Source: Albula goreensis
Taxonomy: Eukaryota; Chordata; Actinopteri; Albuliformes; Albulidae
DNA length: 64,000 bases
Assembly (NCBI GenBank): GCA_022829145.1
Contig: CM040748.1
Location: 3,793,501 to 3,857,500, forward strand
Direction of reading: 5' to 3'
Below the pieces are notes generated by a model. It did not search any database, had not been told where the DNA came from, and saw only the letters and a program-made list of their open reading frames with translations. This document shows, piece by piece, positions 37,081 through 50,210 of this stretch. Within the stretch, counting starts at the first letter, position 1. Each line of letters begins with the position of its first letter. The translations under genes and the position numbers were made by a program.

Positions 37081-40000
37081 TAGTCAGCTGCCTCTCTGAC
37101 TGGCTATCACTTAAGTATTTGAAGTACAGTGACAAGCTAACTAGATATTCAACTCGCTAGCCCATTTATAGTTTATGTTAGGATTGAATATTACTGGAAT
37201 AACTATAGCTACAGCTAGCCAACCTGCTAAATTGTTTGTATCCTACAGACTAATGTGCATACATTGCTCATGGACTGAGTAATGTTGTGCCTTAGATTAT
37301 GTCTACATTAAGAGTTGAAATATAAATATATGAATTGAGAATCTTCTTTTGATTATCAGATGTGATTAATTAGGAAACAATTTTTGCTTGACTCTGAAAA
37401 GTGGGTGTGGTTATACCTTCAAAGTGCCCCGCCCTGCTTTGCCATGCCTACAGCTCAACAATTAAACAATTAAAGCAAGCAAAGATAGCTGGAGTCCAAA
37501 GTCCAAAGGTGGGTGTTTGAAATGCTGGTAATTCCTGAGAAACCAGCAAAGGAAAATGCTGTGCGCCAGAATCTCAAACCCACCCCCGGCCCTTCCCCCC
37601 CCTTCCCGCCTTCCCTCCTTCCCCTTTGCATGCGTGGAAAGTGCTGCCGCTGCAATTTTCACTGAAGGCATCTGTGACCATGCAAATAATGACTGGTTTG
37701 ATAGTTGTGCATGTCCTTAGAGTGTGACAAGAGAGAATGAGCAGCAGGGCGTTTTTATATCAAAGCACTGTACCAGCGCCATAGTTACGACAAGACTATG
37801 GCCTTCAATTACACGACTTGCAATGGTTTCATCATCACCAAAAATCCACATCACAATACACTACTGCTATCAGTACAACTCTACGGCCTATTCAGCTGCA
37901 CAAGAAGATGTAAATAAACACAGGATATAACCATAAACACATACGGTGCAACCCTAAAGAAATCATTACTTTTAGGGGGAAACAGGCATTGAGAACATTT
38001 AAACAGCCACAGAGAGAATGTGAGAATAATTTTGTTGTGCAATAACGGTGCAGAGTGTGGAAGCAGACACTCCCTTAGAGGGTTATTTTTATAGGGAGGA
38101 GTCTCTCTCCGGGTTCCTCTTCACATTTTTCAGGTACATATCTTATTCACATGTATTTTTTATTCAGCAGTACTGTATACGAATCCATCTGGTGGTTTAA
38201 TAACAGTAATATATGTTTTTTATTGTTATTAGTTGTTTTTACATTGAGTACAGAGCTTGCAGTGGCTTGAGTTTTATCAAATAACATTTGTTACTGAGAT
38301 AAATTAAGACTTACAGCAGCTAGTGTGCCTTTTTATAAATATCAGTTGTTACCATTGCAACCAATATCCAAATCTCACTCTGTTTTGTCCTTTCTTCATT
38401 TGTTTTACAACACATTCCAAATTATTTTCCAGGTTTGACCTTGAGTGTCAAATCCTCTGAACAGTTCTATATGGCTGACAGTAAATTTCATGTACGTTTC
38501 TACATGAACAAAGGAAAATGGATATTTTACGCTAGTTGTCTTGAGAGATATTAAACGAATTCTCCTGAGCGGACATGCACTTGGATGCGTTAGAGAATGT
38601 ATGAGGTGCGGAACAGAAAAGCTGTGGATGGCTGTGTAGCAGAGAATTTTCCTTCTGTAAACATTGTAATATACATAAACGCTGAGAAAACGTTGATCAT
38701 CCCCTCCCTCCTCAAAGGCACTGAAAGGTTAGGGGGAAACTATAGAAGATCATTTCAGAGCACTCGATCCCTCCCAATAAGCTGATTCTCAGCGCCCTCT
38801 ATTGAAAGACTTTGAGAACTGCACTGATTAAAGTCCACCCATCCACCTTTTTGGCACACTTTCCACACTTGCACTGTTAAATGTACTTCAGGAAAATGAT
38901 TTTGAGAAATATTCAGTCACATGATGAATGACCATCAGCATTACTGGAAAATTTCATCCTCTATTGATTTTAAATCATTTGGTCGGTTAAAAATAGAAAC
39001 CTCTCTATTAAAAATATGGAAATCAGTTCAGTGCAAGATGTGAAGAAGTATATTGTAGTTACTAGGAATCGCTGAATTGATATGAATTTCGATTTTGCAT
39101 CTGCTGTCCCTTGGGAAAATATTCTCTATTTCTCCCCCGTATATTTTAACTTATTTTCTTGCAAGGAAAAAATAATCTCTTGTAAGGGGCAGGAGTTCTC
39201 CTCTTAAAATGGTCATGAAAGTCACTGGCATTGTATAACAATAAGATTGTATTGGAATTGATTGCAAGTTACATTTACAGTTTATTACTATGTAATTAAT
39301 GTAGTATAAAGAAATGCAATGAAAAAGGTGGTTTCCTTTGTCTGGCTTTACTGTGGTGGGTGAAATGGTTTTTATTGCTCAATGTTTTGCATTATGATGC
39401 AGGTGCATTAAAAAAAAACACATTTTCAGAACTACAGAGAATGGGAATGCAGTATGATGTAGATCTTCCCAGTTTTGGCATTGAAACAGCATCCTCGTTT
39501 TGCGGTGGTCGTCTGAATGATCACCATTAGCCAGGCATAATGGACATCAATAACGTCAGCTCAATGGTTATCACGGCAGATTCATGCCATGACTTTAATC
39601 AGTATCATTTAAATGAAATGGTCCCTTAAATGTATTTTAGTCCAAGAAGACCAATTATACACGTAATACTTGCTCAGCCCTGCAATGCATTCTGGGACAG
39701 ACAACTTGCAAAAGTAGGCATGAATCATTGGAGGTGCGTCTAATTGCATTGGGAATGCATAATGCATGCATATTAGGTCAGGTCTGAGCAACAGCATTTG
39801 ATGATAAATTGGACATTCTTGTATGATTAGAAATTCATGAATAAAAATTTGCTTAAGTCTCTCTTGTTTATCTGTTTGTTTTCCAGAAACTGTAATAGCC
39901 ATTCCGTGTCAAATAAATCAACAGCTTATTGTCAGAACAGAGAGAACAATTATCTAAAGGACAATCTCTCAATGCACTGGGTCGAAAACAGTCATTTCTC

Positions 40001-42420
40001 CCAGCGCTGCAATTTTTCTCTGTTGGATTTGTTCAATTTGTTTCACAAAAATGGGAAATATATACATTTCAGTTTTTGCTAACTTAAAAAAGATTAGAAT
40101 TACTTTCTCTCTCAGACTTTTTTTTGATTCATTACAAATACTTTGGCACAAATTTTAGTCATCATTAAGCCTGAAGCCTGAGGGTAGCACCAAAACCCAG
40201 TGAGATTTGTAATTTGTTGGTCTGGTGAAACTACTGTGTAATTAATTCCTGCTCACCTCCTCCTGTGTGTTCACCAGCTTGGTGACCCCACTGATTGGGT
40301 ATTGGAGTAGCTGCCACCACCCTGTGTTGTCTCTGGCAGTCAAATTTAAAAGCGTAGAAACCCCAGAGAGATGGGTCAGCAGCACAATACATTTTAAAAA
40401 TCTAAATATCAAGCTCTTTGGCTCACGCTGGGCTTTAGATCTTTAGCCAGTGATCCGACATATCAAAACTTTGGCATCTTGGTGTGACACAATTTGTAGT
40501 GTTTTTCTAATCATTCTGAGCAGCAGTAAATGGCTGACTTATTTCAGGAATGTATGATCACTGAGGCCGATTCAGATGTAAGACTTGATAAACAAATAAA
40601 ACATTAAAAAAAAGCAGTGAAAACCAGCAGTCTGAGCAAATGTGGAGCTGGTTAAAAGCGCTGAAGGTGTGCACAGGTGAGAGGGGCTTAAACAGGCCAG
40701 CGTTCACATGTAAGGCATGTCAACCACATATAATAGAGTAGTGGAGCTTAGCCACTTTCTGCACAAAAACGTCTATCTCCCCCTCACTAAAACTATGTTT
40801 GAGCACAAGCTCAATCTGCATCGTACATCTGAACAGGTATCTGAACATTTGCAGGTACCACAGAAGGAATTTGTTTGTTATTCTCACCATGTCAAATCAT
40901 TCGATTCGAACGCGGTTGACATGTACATAATTAAAGCTCATATGGCAATAAACTGTGGCCTGTTTCATCTATCGGTGTGTGCAAAATGTTAAGTGGAGGG
41001 AGATAAACATCTTTTATTTTCCGAGGTGGCTTGCAGCTTGATTTGTTAAATGTTCCCCCTTGATTCGACATGCAGACCTTGAACAGTGAGAGCCAGAACA
41101 TCACATACTGCTTTGTGATTTGTCAAACAAGTAAACCAACATATTCATATATGAATATGCTGGAGTTGACAGAGTGCATTTTCAAACATTTTTAAAAACT
41201 ATTTGGAACCCTGTAGAGCTACTATTCTGTTTTGACTGGGCCAGTGTAGCTGAGCTGGAGTTTTTATATAGGTGTCTAATGTGAATACCCAGTCCAATAC
41301 AAATTAGCCACAGTCAAAGCTTAGCACAGAACTGAGAGAGCGTTATGAAAAAGCTATTTAAATCCACCACGAATCCAGCTTTTAAGGAAATTTAATTTCG
41401 CAATGCTATTTGTTCTTCAATACGTCATATTTTCTGTCTTAATGTAGACTCTAGAATGACTGTGTTAGCAATTACAGTGCTTTCCATGGACACATGATAA
41501 TTCCTAATGCCTTGTTGTTAATAAGGCTGAGAAACAGGGCCAGATGTTCAGAGCAGTTCTGCTGAGAACGCCGCTGTTTTTATAGTCTTGTAAATTATAT
41601 ATTTTTATATATTTATTTGTCTCGACTCTTTGTTTTCTCTAATGCAGCATTTGTATAAAAACACATAAATGTCTAATGATAAATAAAAGCCAATATTTTC
41701 TGTTCATTTTAGATTACATACCCAATTATTCCACAAATAACTTGTCACCAGTGGGCACAATAAATGCAGAATATTATCTTATAAACTTAAATCACAAATA
41801 AACACAATACAACTAATCACTTTTATTGTCTTAGGACATGAAACAGCAGAATTAAGTACTAATTTGTGTTCTTTCATAACGAAATGATTGTGTGGGAAGG
41901 TGGCGTAAAATTATAACAAATTCTGAAGAGACTTAGTGGACTCCACACCAAGATCAGGCTCCCCAGCACAGGTTACCGTGAGACATTAATCTTAGCGTGA
42001 CGTGTGCAGCAGAAAGCCCTAAACTATTTGCATCAAGGATGTCTCTGCCATACATTCAATATCCCACAATTCCCTGCATTAGTGTGTGTGGAGTAGATAT
42101 TAGACCATTTCCATGGTCATTTCTCTTCCTGCCAAGCACTCCGGTGGCAGGGCAACAGCCACCATGAGAACAGTCAGAGCATTCAGGGTGGAAATCATTT
42201 TAATGTGGACTCATTCTTTCGAGTTTATTGGACTCAAACAATGGTGCAGAGAAAGACGTTCCACCTCCCATTGGCCATAAATTTCAATAATTCTCCAGCT
42301 CTGCTAACCAGCCTCGTCCAATCAGGAAGAAGCCTGAGGCCAGCCATCCTCTAGCATGGGACTGCCGGGTCAGTAACAGACAAGCATGCTGCTGCAGCAC
42401 ATGAGGTTGAGGCGGAGCAA
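37081..42420. other. Mostly unique noncoding DNA
   Basis: No supported exon over 5.3 kb. A weak CTCF-like core (AGCGCCCTCTATTG) sits at 38791-38804. A GGGAAGG-rich G/C-skewed patch lies at 37575-37625. Open frames of 60-97 codons lack family resemblance. Confidence 0.45.
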
Positions 42421-43692
42421 TGAGAACATCGCACCTGCAGTCTTTGTTGAGCTGCACCCCATTCTGAGAGCATCACACCTGCAGTCTTTATTGCTCTGCA
42501 CCCCATTCTGAGAGCATCACACCTGCAGTCTTTATTGCGCTGCACCCCATTCTGAGAGCATCGCACCTGCAGTCTTTATTGCGCTGCAGCCCATTCTGAG
42601 AGCATCGCACCTGCAGTCTTTATTGCGCTGCACCCCATTCTGAGAGCATCGCACCTGCAGTCTTTATTGCGCTGCACCCCATTCTGAGAGCATCGCACCT
42701 GCAGTCTTTATTGCGCTGCACCCCATTCTGAGAGCATCGCACCTGCAGTCTTTATTGCGCTGCACCCCATTCTGAGAGCATCGCACCTGCAGTCTTTATT
42801 GAGCTGCACCCCATTCTGAGAGCATCGCACCTGCAGTCTTTATTGCGCTGCACCCCATTCTGAGAGCATCGCACCTGCAGTCTTTATTGCGCTGCACCCC
42901 ATTCTGAGAGCATCGCACCTGCAGTCTTTATTGCGCTGCACCCCATTCTGAGAGTGTTGCACCTGCAGTCTTTATTGAGCTGCACTCCATTCAGAAGCAT
43001 CGCACCTGCAGTCTTTATTGTGCTGCACCCCATTCTGAGAGCATCGCACCTGCAGTCTTTATTGCGCTGCACCCCATTCTGAGAGCATCGCACCTGCAGT
43101 CTTTATCGCGCTGCACCCCATTCTGAGAACATCGCACCTGCAGTCTTTATTGCGCTGCACCCCATTCTGAGAGCATCGCACCTGCAGTCTTTATTGCGCT
43201 GCACCCCATTCTGAGAGTATCGCACCTGCAGTCTTTATTGCGCTGCACCCCATTCTGAGAGCATCGCACCTGCAGTCTTTATTGCGCTGCACCCCATTCT
43301 GAGAGCATCGCACATGCAGTCTTTATTGCGCTGCACCCCATTCTGAGAGCATCGCACCTGCAGTCTTTATTGCGCTGCACCCCATTCTGAGAGCATCGCA
43401 CCTGCAGTCTTTATTGCGCTGCACCCCATTCTGAGAGCATCGCACCTGCAGTCTTTATTGCGCTGCACCCCATTCTGAGAGCATCGCACCTGCAGTCTTT
43501 ATTGCGCTGCACCCCATTCTGAGAGCATCGCACCTGCAGTCTTTATTGCGCTGCACCCCATTCTGAGAGCATCGCACCTGCAGTCTTTATTGCGCTGCAC
43601 CCCATTCTGAGAGCATCGCACCTGCAGTCTTTATTGTGCTGCACCCCATTCTGAGAGCATCGCACCTGCAGTCTTTATTGCGCTGCACCCCA
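42421..43692. repeat. 44-bp minisatellite, about 29 copies
   Basis: The unit is ATTCTGAGAGCATCGCACCT followed by GCAGTCTTTATTGCGCTGCA and CCCC. Nearly all copies are identical; scattered variants include GAGCTGC for GCGCTGC, CATCACACC near the left end, GAGTGTTGC at about 42954 and CATTCAGAAGC near 42990. Each intact unit holds a CTGCAG site. It is the largest tandem array in the window (about 1.27 kb). The 44-base period shifts frame each copy, so only short frames arise. Variant units cluster toward the left edge, consistent with expansion from the interior. Confidence 0.97.
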
Positions 43693-45565
43693 ATCTTACT
43701 TCATTCAGCCTCAGTGCAGGTGCTTTAATGCCTGCCGGTTCCCTCCTTGCATCTGTTCATTTGGCACATTGTTTGGAGATCGTTTGTGATGGATTGGCAC
43801 CAAGAAGCAGAGCTACAATTCAAGAAACTTTCTCCATGTAAATGAAAATCATTGGCAAATTCAGCTCACTGTTGCACCCTACAGCATGCAGCTCTTTCAA
43901 CAAGAGAATCAACAAACTGGTGTAAATTGCTCATTCTGACCAATTATGATGTTGTGAATGGGTAACATTTTAGACATAACATTTTATTTATGAACACAAT
44001 AATAAGTAGTTTATAGTCATTAGTAATCTGTTTATTAATCGCTATTTTTGATTTCCTGCTGTGTTGTTGAACATTATTAATTACACTGTCTGTGTTTTGA
44101 GGCCAGTTTGACTGTGTAGCTACAACTGCTCACTGATCCAGCGCTCAGATAGGACTTCCAGGTGACCTTTGACCTGGCACAGACACCAGGAAGTCAGGCT
44201 ATAGTGGTTACCAAGATCAACCTGTCTCAACCACAGACAGTGTCGTTTACTAATGTTCACTAACACATGGGTAAATCATATATAATGATGAATAAACAGA
44301 TTACAAATGTTTATAAACTACATATTACTACATTTACATTACCCATCTAAAGTGTTACCTTGTGAATGTAATTATCAATGTAAAAATATTAATTTAATTA
44401 TGTAAATAAATGCACATGAATTGACATATCATGTCTTTAAGGCAATTTTAATGTAAGTTGAATAGGTTGGATAGTTTTTTTGTGTGTGTTTGTGCTCCTC
44501 CCTCTAACACCCTCTGCCAGGTCAGGAGGGCACAGACCCGCGTTCCCTCTCCTCAGAAACACATGACATCATGCTGCAGTCTGCCACTCCTGCCACTGCA
44601 GGCTGTGAGCTGACAGTCCATGTGTCCTGTGCACCTTTGGCAGGTGTTCAGCCATCTCAGCTGGTTTAAAACAGGGCTGGTCTTTGTGTCAAGGTAAACA
44701 CAGTGTCAATCAATCTGATTACCCTCAATATTGGCCTGAATGCAGCTATGCTTGCAACAGAATCTTAAATTGCCAAAAGATTTTTTTTTTGTTTGTTTAT
44801 GTTTTATAGCAAAGCTGGTGTTTAAGCTAAAGCTGAATCTCCCAATAGGCTCAAACACAAGAAAACTATCCACAAAAAAAAAAAAAAAAAACACTGGATT
44901 AGCTTGGTTTACTCTAAATTGATTGCGTGAGCATGTATTTTATTTATGTGTTGCACCAATCGCCATGCAATGATTGTCTTTATGTTCATTCAGGCTTTTA
45001 ATCAGGTATTTGCTTTCACCAGCTTCCACCGAAATGCAGAAGTGTATGAATTACTCTCCGTCAATGAGCTTTGCAGAAGTTATTGGTTGTGGATAGTGAG
45101 GGAAGGTGGGAGAGGGACAGAGACCATGTTCTCCTTTAGCAGCAGCCCAGACGATATTGGATTGGAACTTTTTGCATTTCACACATCAGCGGGCTTGTTG
45201 CAACGCACACTGCTGGAGTGCCTCATTGGCTATCCTGACAAAGCTGATCAATCTAATCTATGGCTTCGTAATGAAGACTCGGATCATTGTCTCCCAGCTA
45301 GATAGCTGCCAATAAAGTTATCCTTGTATTGACATCTATGCCAGTGTAGCAGGAGATTGTGCTTCTGTGAGAATGCATTGCATTCCTCACCGAGTGTATA
45401 TCCAGTTAAGTTACTCTGAGTCATGTTATTTTTTTCAGGCCTTGTCAAACCGTGTGCTTAACAGTGCAATAAAAGGGGATCTGAATCATGGGATCGTAAG
45501 CCATGCAACGGTCCTCTCCCAATGTCCTAATTCCAGACAGCTTGTTGAATTATAACGCTGTGCCC

Positions 45566-45613
45566 ATTTGTTTTCATGATCACATGATCATTTGTTTTCA
45601 TGATCACATGATC
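45566..45613. repeat. 24-bp perfect tandem duplication with near-palindromic core
   Basis: Two adjacent copies contain TTTGTTTTCATGATCACATG followed by ATC. The repeated TGATCACATGATCA core is almost self-complementary. Confidence 0.85.
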
Positions 45614-46529
45614 ACAGGTTTCTACTCTGGATGACACCTGAGTTTCTTATTCTGGGGAATCATATTAGTTAGCAGCTGCAACAGAAATAATGAAATTTCA
45701 CTCCTGTCACAGGGTAAGGAGAAACAAATCACATTACAGTGAAGTTGCCAGTCCAATGTGCCTTTGTTTCTTTGCTCATAAATCTACAATGCTGAAGTTC
45801 TTTTTTCAGGCTCACATTTCCCCTACTCATAAAATCTATTCTTTTATGTTGCAGAATTGTTACTGTGTGGGAATTGTTGTGAATGAATTCACTTACATCT
45901 CTGATCTCCATAATGTTTTTTATGTTAATCAGGTGTTTTGTATGAACATTTTTTGTGATCAAATTTTTATTATTATTATCATTTGACAACAAAGATCACC
46001 AAACAACCAAACAAAAAATGCAAAACACAAAAAATCTCCACCCTGGTCCACGACACCCCATCCACAAGAGCACAAACAAACAAAAATAGCACTACATAAT
46101 AACACAAAATCCAAAGGGCATCTCATACCACAGAAACATCCAAAAAAGCATTATTACAGTAGACCTGGAATTCTCTTTAAAGCAGAGCTTCAAGTTGCCA
46201 CAGAACGAGACCTGGCCCCATGGATCCAAGCTGCAGAAATCTCAACAAATGTAAAACATGAATTTTGTTTCATAAATTGGCTTCGCTGGAGGCTCTTGTG
46301 TGCCTGTTGAATACACCTGGATTTGAAAAGCGCAGTACATAACATGACGAGTCAAAGCTTTAAGCTGGAGGAAATCAGACCATTGCAGAGTAGCTAACTT
46401 CAGTTGTGCTACATAGGTGTGTCTCTTGAGAAAAAACAAAAAGTAACTCTGGAAACATGTCTTAGAGAGAGATTATTTTTTCTCTCTCTCTCTTTTATTG
46501 CTCACCTTAATATGTTTATTTCTCCCTCA

Positions 46530-47110
46530 AGCTAAGAGAACAATGGCAGAACAAAGAAAATAATAATTTGCCATCTGCTGGATGTAAGCAGCTCTGTGTT
46601 GGATATGCTCCATCCAGGCTGTTATGCAGCAAATAATGTATTAAAAATAACATTCTAATCTTCTCTGCATTCCCATAAATGTGCAGTTTGCCCTGCGCCG
46701 GCATTGCTTCGGCAGACCCTCCAGCGAAAAAAAGAAAAAAGAGACCGTGATCAACCAGCCATTATTTTTTGTCACATGAAAGGGTTCGGTAATATGAGCT
46801 ATTATTTGCTTCATTTATGTGTTGGAGGTCTGCCGGGGCCTTCAGCGGAGGCAGAATGAAACTCATAAACGCGTTAGCGCTTTAATGTGGTATAAGAGCG
46901 TTCTCGGCTCAGCCCCTGGATGCGGAGGTGAGGCCTGTCCCCGGCTGGACTGACGCTGACCCTATCAGAATAAGCCTACCCACATTTATGATTTTAATGT
47001 TCTGGAGGCCCGTCTCGACCTAACCCGCAGGTTGGAAATAATGAGGGAGCGCGATGCAATGTTCCCAGGGCAACAGCTTAACTTGATAAATATTCAAGCG
47101 TGGCCCAGTT
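46530..47110. other. Candidate conserved noncoding element
   Basis: About 0.6 kb of complex, repeat-free DNA with retained CpGs (AAACGCGTTAGCGCTTTAAT), an ACAATGG/ACAAAG pair typical of SOX-type sites near 46540, and the X-box-like motif at 47061. No convincing exon. Inferred from composition only. Confidence 0.4.
47061..47074 (-). promoter_or_regulatory. RFX X-box-like motif
   Basis: The minus strand reads GTTGCCCTGGGAAC, sharing the GTTGCC half-site and GGNAAC half-site spacing with the motif at 18615. It lies inside the candidate conserved block at 46.5-47.1 kb. Confidence 0.3.
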
Positions 47111-49792
47111 CTAATTCAGCTGCTCATGTACTTCACACAAAAATGTCAGAAATGCCAGACTTCATAAAAAGGAGGCCATAAAACTTTATTGAATACTTCC
47201 CATGTTTCAAGTAAATAACAAAAAAAAAGGTTAGGTTTGACAAATGTCATTATGTGACGGGGAACAGCATAAAGACCATGGCGCAACATGAAAAATAAAG
47301 GCATGAAATATTTCAGGCGAATGGCTTTCAAAGCCGCTCATCAGCCACGACACAAACGGCTTCATCTCTCATTTATGGGATGTCTGTCACATGTGGGCCG
47401 GGCTTTCTCATCTCAAAGGGTCAGTACAATTACATTTATATGAACAAATTAGGGTTTGACAGGGCCACAATACTCAGATGAAAAGAATGTTTTAGTAAGC
47501 ACTGCTGACACTCCAATTCATTTCAGCAGCGCTAAAGACTCAGCGGAGTGTTGACCTTATTTAGGATGTTTTAAAATGTTGGTTCTGAATATTTGTATGG
47601 CAAAATGAAATATTCCTTCCCTTTGAGTTTCAGTTCTCTATTCCTCTATCATAAAGTTTAAACAGACTGGGTTTCATGAAATTAATGTAATTGCAACAGT
47701 AGCATCAATCCAATACCACTTCACACAAAGATTTTTCATAAGATCTCAAAAAGCATTTTAATTGTGGTTTGAGTATGTAGGGCAACTGAATACTGACTCT
47801 AGTATTCTGCAAATGTTATATCTCAGTTCTATTGTCCTGCTTAGATGTCCAAAATGTCAAATAAAGAAGGCAATATTTTGAAATGCTTGTATCACTTTGC
47901 AAAGGCGAGGTTTTCTGTAAGATGGCTTTGTGGACAGAACAGAAATGCATATAAATGTTTTAAAAGGACGTACACAGTTGAATCATTATTGGGATAGGGC
48001 GATGTCTTCTCTGGATGGTGAACTGCTACAATATAGGATTGGAATAAAGTTTTTTCTTAAAGGTTTTCATTCGATTCTTCAATGTTTGAAGTCACTTAAG
48101 GGCATGGTAGCTGCAAAGACAAGGCCAGGTTTCCTCTTTTATGGCACAGGTAAAGAAGACTTCAGTATGAATTTATACATAACAGAGAGAATGTGTGTAT
48201 ATGTGATGTCCGCATTAATCAATATTTCATTTTTCATTACTATTTCAGGTATCTTAGCACACATCTATGGTAACATCAGTAAAACAGTCAAATTAAATTC
48301 AACCACAAAGAATCGCTCTTTTCCTTAATATTTTTCTGCACTGGCATATCTCAAATAAAATTTTGATGGCCTTTTTTTTACTCACAATATAGAATATCTA
48401 GTCATAACAACGGGCCGGCTCTTTGCTTGAGTGACCTCTTAAATTGTGAATGCGAGCATGAATATCCTGTAAAAATTCATGCCATCGCCACTTCTCGACT
48501 CCGCAGTTCAAAAGCAGAGCCTCATGGCAATTGTGCCATGCAGTGGGTTATGTGACTAGAGGAGGTGGAACTAGTGCTGGTTTTTACGGGTATATCTCAA
48601 GCAGGCACCCCAAACCCTTACTCTCAGGGCAATCCTATGGACAATTATGTCAACAATTAGGGGGCTTCACTGCATTATGAACTAATATCCTGACAAGATA
48701 TGTCACTAATGAGATCCTGTGTATACCATCTAGAATACAATCGTTATCTCCAATTCATATGGTCATTGAAAAAAAAGTATTCCTGGATTCCAGGTAGGTA
48801 ATAACATGACGTACTGTATGCTCAGGTGATAACCTCAGCCAGGAGGAAAATACGGAATCATACATAATGATTTATTATTAGGAATAGAACTGTTATCAAT
48901 ACTTCAAATCATTTCGCATCTTTTATCCATTCCCCTCAAAGGGAGGAACTGAAGCTCATCAAAATGCCAATTTGTGCTGCAGTGGAGTGTCATTTAAAAT
49001 GAATATTGACAATATGTAGCTCGCTAATTGCCCCAATCATGCTTTTCTGCTTGGATAACCAAACCCTTTTGAAAAGTTTCAAACCATGAAATGATTCTTG
49101 TCTGCATTCTGTTAATATTCTGGACAGTTCTCCCACAGAAGTCGAGCTTTCATTAGAGCGCGTTGGTTAGAAAGCAGCGTGGCCGGAGACAGTTCTGCGC
49201 AGTACGTGATATTCATAGAGTAAGACGACAGACAGCGAAAGTGAATGGACCCAAAATGACAAAAGAGAGCAGAGCCAGGCCATTCTCTGTTTTGTTGGTG
49301 TCAGTAAATATTATTGAATAGATAAAATCAGGCTCCTTATCAATTGTTGTGTCATGTTAGACTGTTTCTGAATAAGCACCATAGTTTGAACTTCACAAAA
49401 AGCTTTTGACCGTGCTTGCAGGTAAATGGATAGAATCTGTTGTTTTACCACAACCTTGTTGAGGGTTTTTAATTATATTATGACTTCACCAAAGTTTGCC
49501 CCTGTATTTCTGCATTCATGGGGGCAAGTATTCTATATGTCGCCCCACTCTCTCCCACAGGGATCCCCTTTATTTATGTGCCATTCCCTTTGTCATGTGT
49601 CAAATTCTGAATAAACATGATTCACAACAGGAACAACAGGATGTAGCAAGTAAACATCAACACAACACTGGTAATCCTAAACAGAATAAGGTAATACTTC
49701 TTTTTAGTCAGAATACAAACATGTAGCCTTTGAATAGCAAGACCAGTGGCCCTAATGTGTAATGGCACAGTGCCACCTTTATAAAGCTGGTG

Positions 49793-49884
49793 GAAATCCG
49801 GCAGGACTCGAACCTGCAACCTTTGAATCATATCTCAAGTGCTTGACTAGAAGTGCAATGCGCTACTTTTTGCACCACAGAGCC
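49793..49884 (-). tRNA. tRNA-Arg(TCT)-like sequence with intron, probably a pseudogene or SINE head
   Basis: The minus strand reads GGCTCTGTGGTGCAAAAAGT, then AGCGCATTGCACTTCTA (anticodon TCT), a 19-base intron-like insert, then ATTCAAAGGTTGCAGG and a perfect box B (GGTTCGAGTCC). Removing the insert leaves exactly 73 bases, and the layout is that of intron-containing vertebrate tRNA-Arg(TCT) genes. Defects: the D-loop GG pair is replaced by AA, the anticodon stem has a C-T mismatch, the acceptor stem has one mismatch and three G-U-type pairs, and no T-run terminator follows. It is therefore probably non-functional, or the head of a SINE. Confidence 0.6.
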
Positions 49885-50142
49885 ACATATTTCTTTAGTT
49901 GTCACTTGCTGTCTTATTTCTGTAACCTAAAAAAACCCAATTCATAATGATCGTTTCATTCTTGCAAAACTAACCCACAAAAAAATCAACATTTTCTGCT
50001 GAATCATGTAACAATAATGCTGATTACAGTTTGCTTTTGTTGTGATGCAAGTTTAGTGTATTTACATTTTTTAAAAAGTGTACTTTACAGAAAGCTGCAT
50101 GTTTATTTTAAAAATACTGACATAAAATATGTGGCGTTGTGA
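49885..50142. other. Unassigned spacer
   Basis: AT-rich DNA with no recognisable feature. Confidence 0.5.
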
Positions 50143-50210
50143 CTGTTGCTGAGAATGTATTTCTCTTAGCTTTGTGCTGTTGCTGAGAATGTATTTCTCT
50201 TAGCTTTGTG
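50143..50210. repeat. 34-bp perfect tandem duplication
   Basis: CTGTTGCTGAGAATGTATTT then CTCTTAGCTTTGTG occurs twice without a mismatch at 50143-50176 and 50177-50210, a recent local duplication. Confidence 0.95.

Larger units (their letters stand above)
43693..49792. other. Noncoding DNA with conserved-element candidates
   Basis: No supported exon. The most enhancer-like stretch is about 46530-47110: complex, with retained CpGs (ACGCGTTAGCGC) and an X-box-like GTTCCCAGGGCAAC at 47061-47074. A second is about 48400-48550. An A tract lies near 44874-44891 and a CT tract near 46480-46495. The plus-strand frames at 44946-45305 and 47930-48328 have no recognised domain. Confidence 0.45.

Noticed and set aside
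42421..43692. CRISPR-like regular array
   Set aside because: The units are contiguous and nearly identical with no unique spacers, in vertebrate DNA; it is a minisatellite.
47930..48328. 132-codon plus-strand frame
   Set aside because: It starts at a non-ATG codon in AT-rich DNA, with no domain, splice context or promoter.
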